DNA from: Pseudaquabacterium terrae
GTDB lineage: Bacteria; Pseudomonadota; Gammaproteobacteria; Burkholderiales; Burkholderiaceae_C
Direction of reading: 5' to 3'
Assembly: GCF_013266755.1 (NCBI RefSeq)
Contig: NZ_JABRWJ010000001.1
Coordinates: 992,001-1,056,000, forward strand
DNA: 64,000 nt
The notes below the pieces were generated by a model, which did not search any database, had not been told where the DNA came from, and was given only the letters and a program-made list of their open reading frames with translations. Each line of letters starts with the position of its first letter. The stretch's first letter is position 1. Of this stretch, positions 63,880 through 64,000 are shown in pieces. The position numbers were made by a program, and so were the translations under genes.

Positions 63880-64000
63880 TCACTGGCCCTTGAACCGCCC
63901 CTGGAAGTGCCGCGACACCGGCAGCTTCTCCGGCCGGCCGTGCAGGCTGAGCTGCATCGTGCCCTCGTCGATGCGCAGCGCCGCGGCGATGTGGTGGTGG
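63880..64000 (-). CDS. LytTR-type response regulator, C-terminal fragment (cut by window)
   Basis: Only the last ~39 codons are in the window. The readable end is HHIAAALRIDEGTMQLSLHG followed by RPEKLPVSRHFQGRFKGQ and a stop. A strand, a short turn with G-R-P-E, then LPVSR and a final helix are the usual end of LytTR DNA-binding domains, as in LytR/AlgR-type regulators. The rest of the gene lies beyond the window edge, so the receiver domain cannot be checked. Confidence 0.55.
   Translation of the reverse strand, partial: HHHIAAALRIDEGTMQLSLHGRPEKLPVSRHFQGRFKGQ

Overview
The window is chromosomal DNA from a high-GC beta-proteobacterium. It is most like the Burkholderiales group around Rubrivivax, Leptothrix and Methylibium. 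This placement rests on the thiL, maeB and lptD-surA-rsmA neighbourhoods, a DUF4148 protein, a PEP-CTERM protein, many LysR regulators, very high third-position GC and abundant GTG starts. It is inferred from gene content, not from a phylogeny. No rRNA, tRNA, CRISPR array or insertion sequence was recognised. Genes are tightly packed, with many 1-4 base stop/start overlaps, and no gene-free stretch exceeds 300 bases.

Layout. 1-7.5 kb: thiL (cut by the window edge), a DctS/DctR-like two-component pair, maeB, then a secreted barnase-type RNase with its barstar inhibitor. 7.5-13.3 kb: rsmA-surA-lptD (outer-membrane biogenesis and rRNA methylation) divergent from amgK (muropeptide recycling). 13-25.9 kb: LysR regulators, a DUF4148 protein, an M20 dipeptidase, two alpha/beta hydrolases, a D-amino-acid dehydrogenase/racemase/GltI cluster, a Crp-family regulator and a phospholipase-D lipoprotein. 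25.9-29.1 kb: a lysine-catabolic pair (lysine dehydrogenase and alpha-aminoadipate semialdehyde dehydrogenase) divergent from an Lrp/AsnC regulator, with four operator-like copies phased exactly 21 bp apart.

30.2-32.9 kb holds the most unusual locus. A retron-type reverse transcriptase is preceded by a roughly 175-base segment with the layout of a retron msr-msd RNA: outer inverted repeats, two short hairpins and one long hairpin. A promoter-like sequence lies just ahead of it. A winged-helix protein of the HTH_42/AlkZ superfamily overlaps the reverse-transcriptase gene by 40 bases and could be its partner.

32.9-42.4 kb: ridA divergent from an eight-gene operon (dipeptide-type ABC transporter, D-serine-dehydratase-like enzyme, RpiR regulator, N-acyl-D-amino-acid deacylase). 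Two identical-consensus palindromes sit in the divergent promoter region. The genes form a coherent route: import, deacylation, deamination, imine hydrolysis. 42.4-50.2 kb: a solute-binding-domain histidine kinase, DUF898 and M48 membrane proteins, purB, a PEP-CTERM protein behind a sigma-54-type promoter, a GNAT acetyltransferase and pyrF. 50.2-64 kb: a signalling-rich stretch (two hybrid kinases, one coupled to a periplasmic binding protein; a classical OmpR-type pair), a lipoprotein intradiol dioxygenase, a LysE exporter divergent from a MocR regulator with an evident operator, an M14 carboxypeptidase, and the end of a LytTR regulator.
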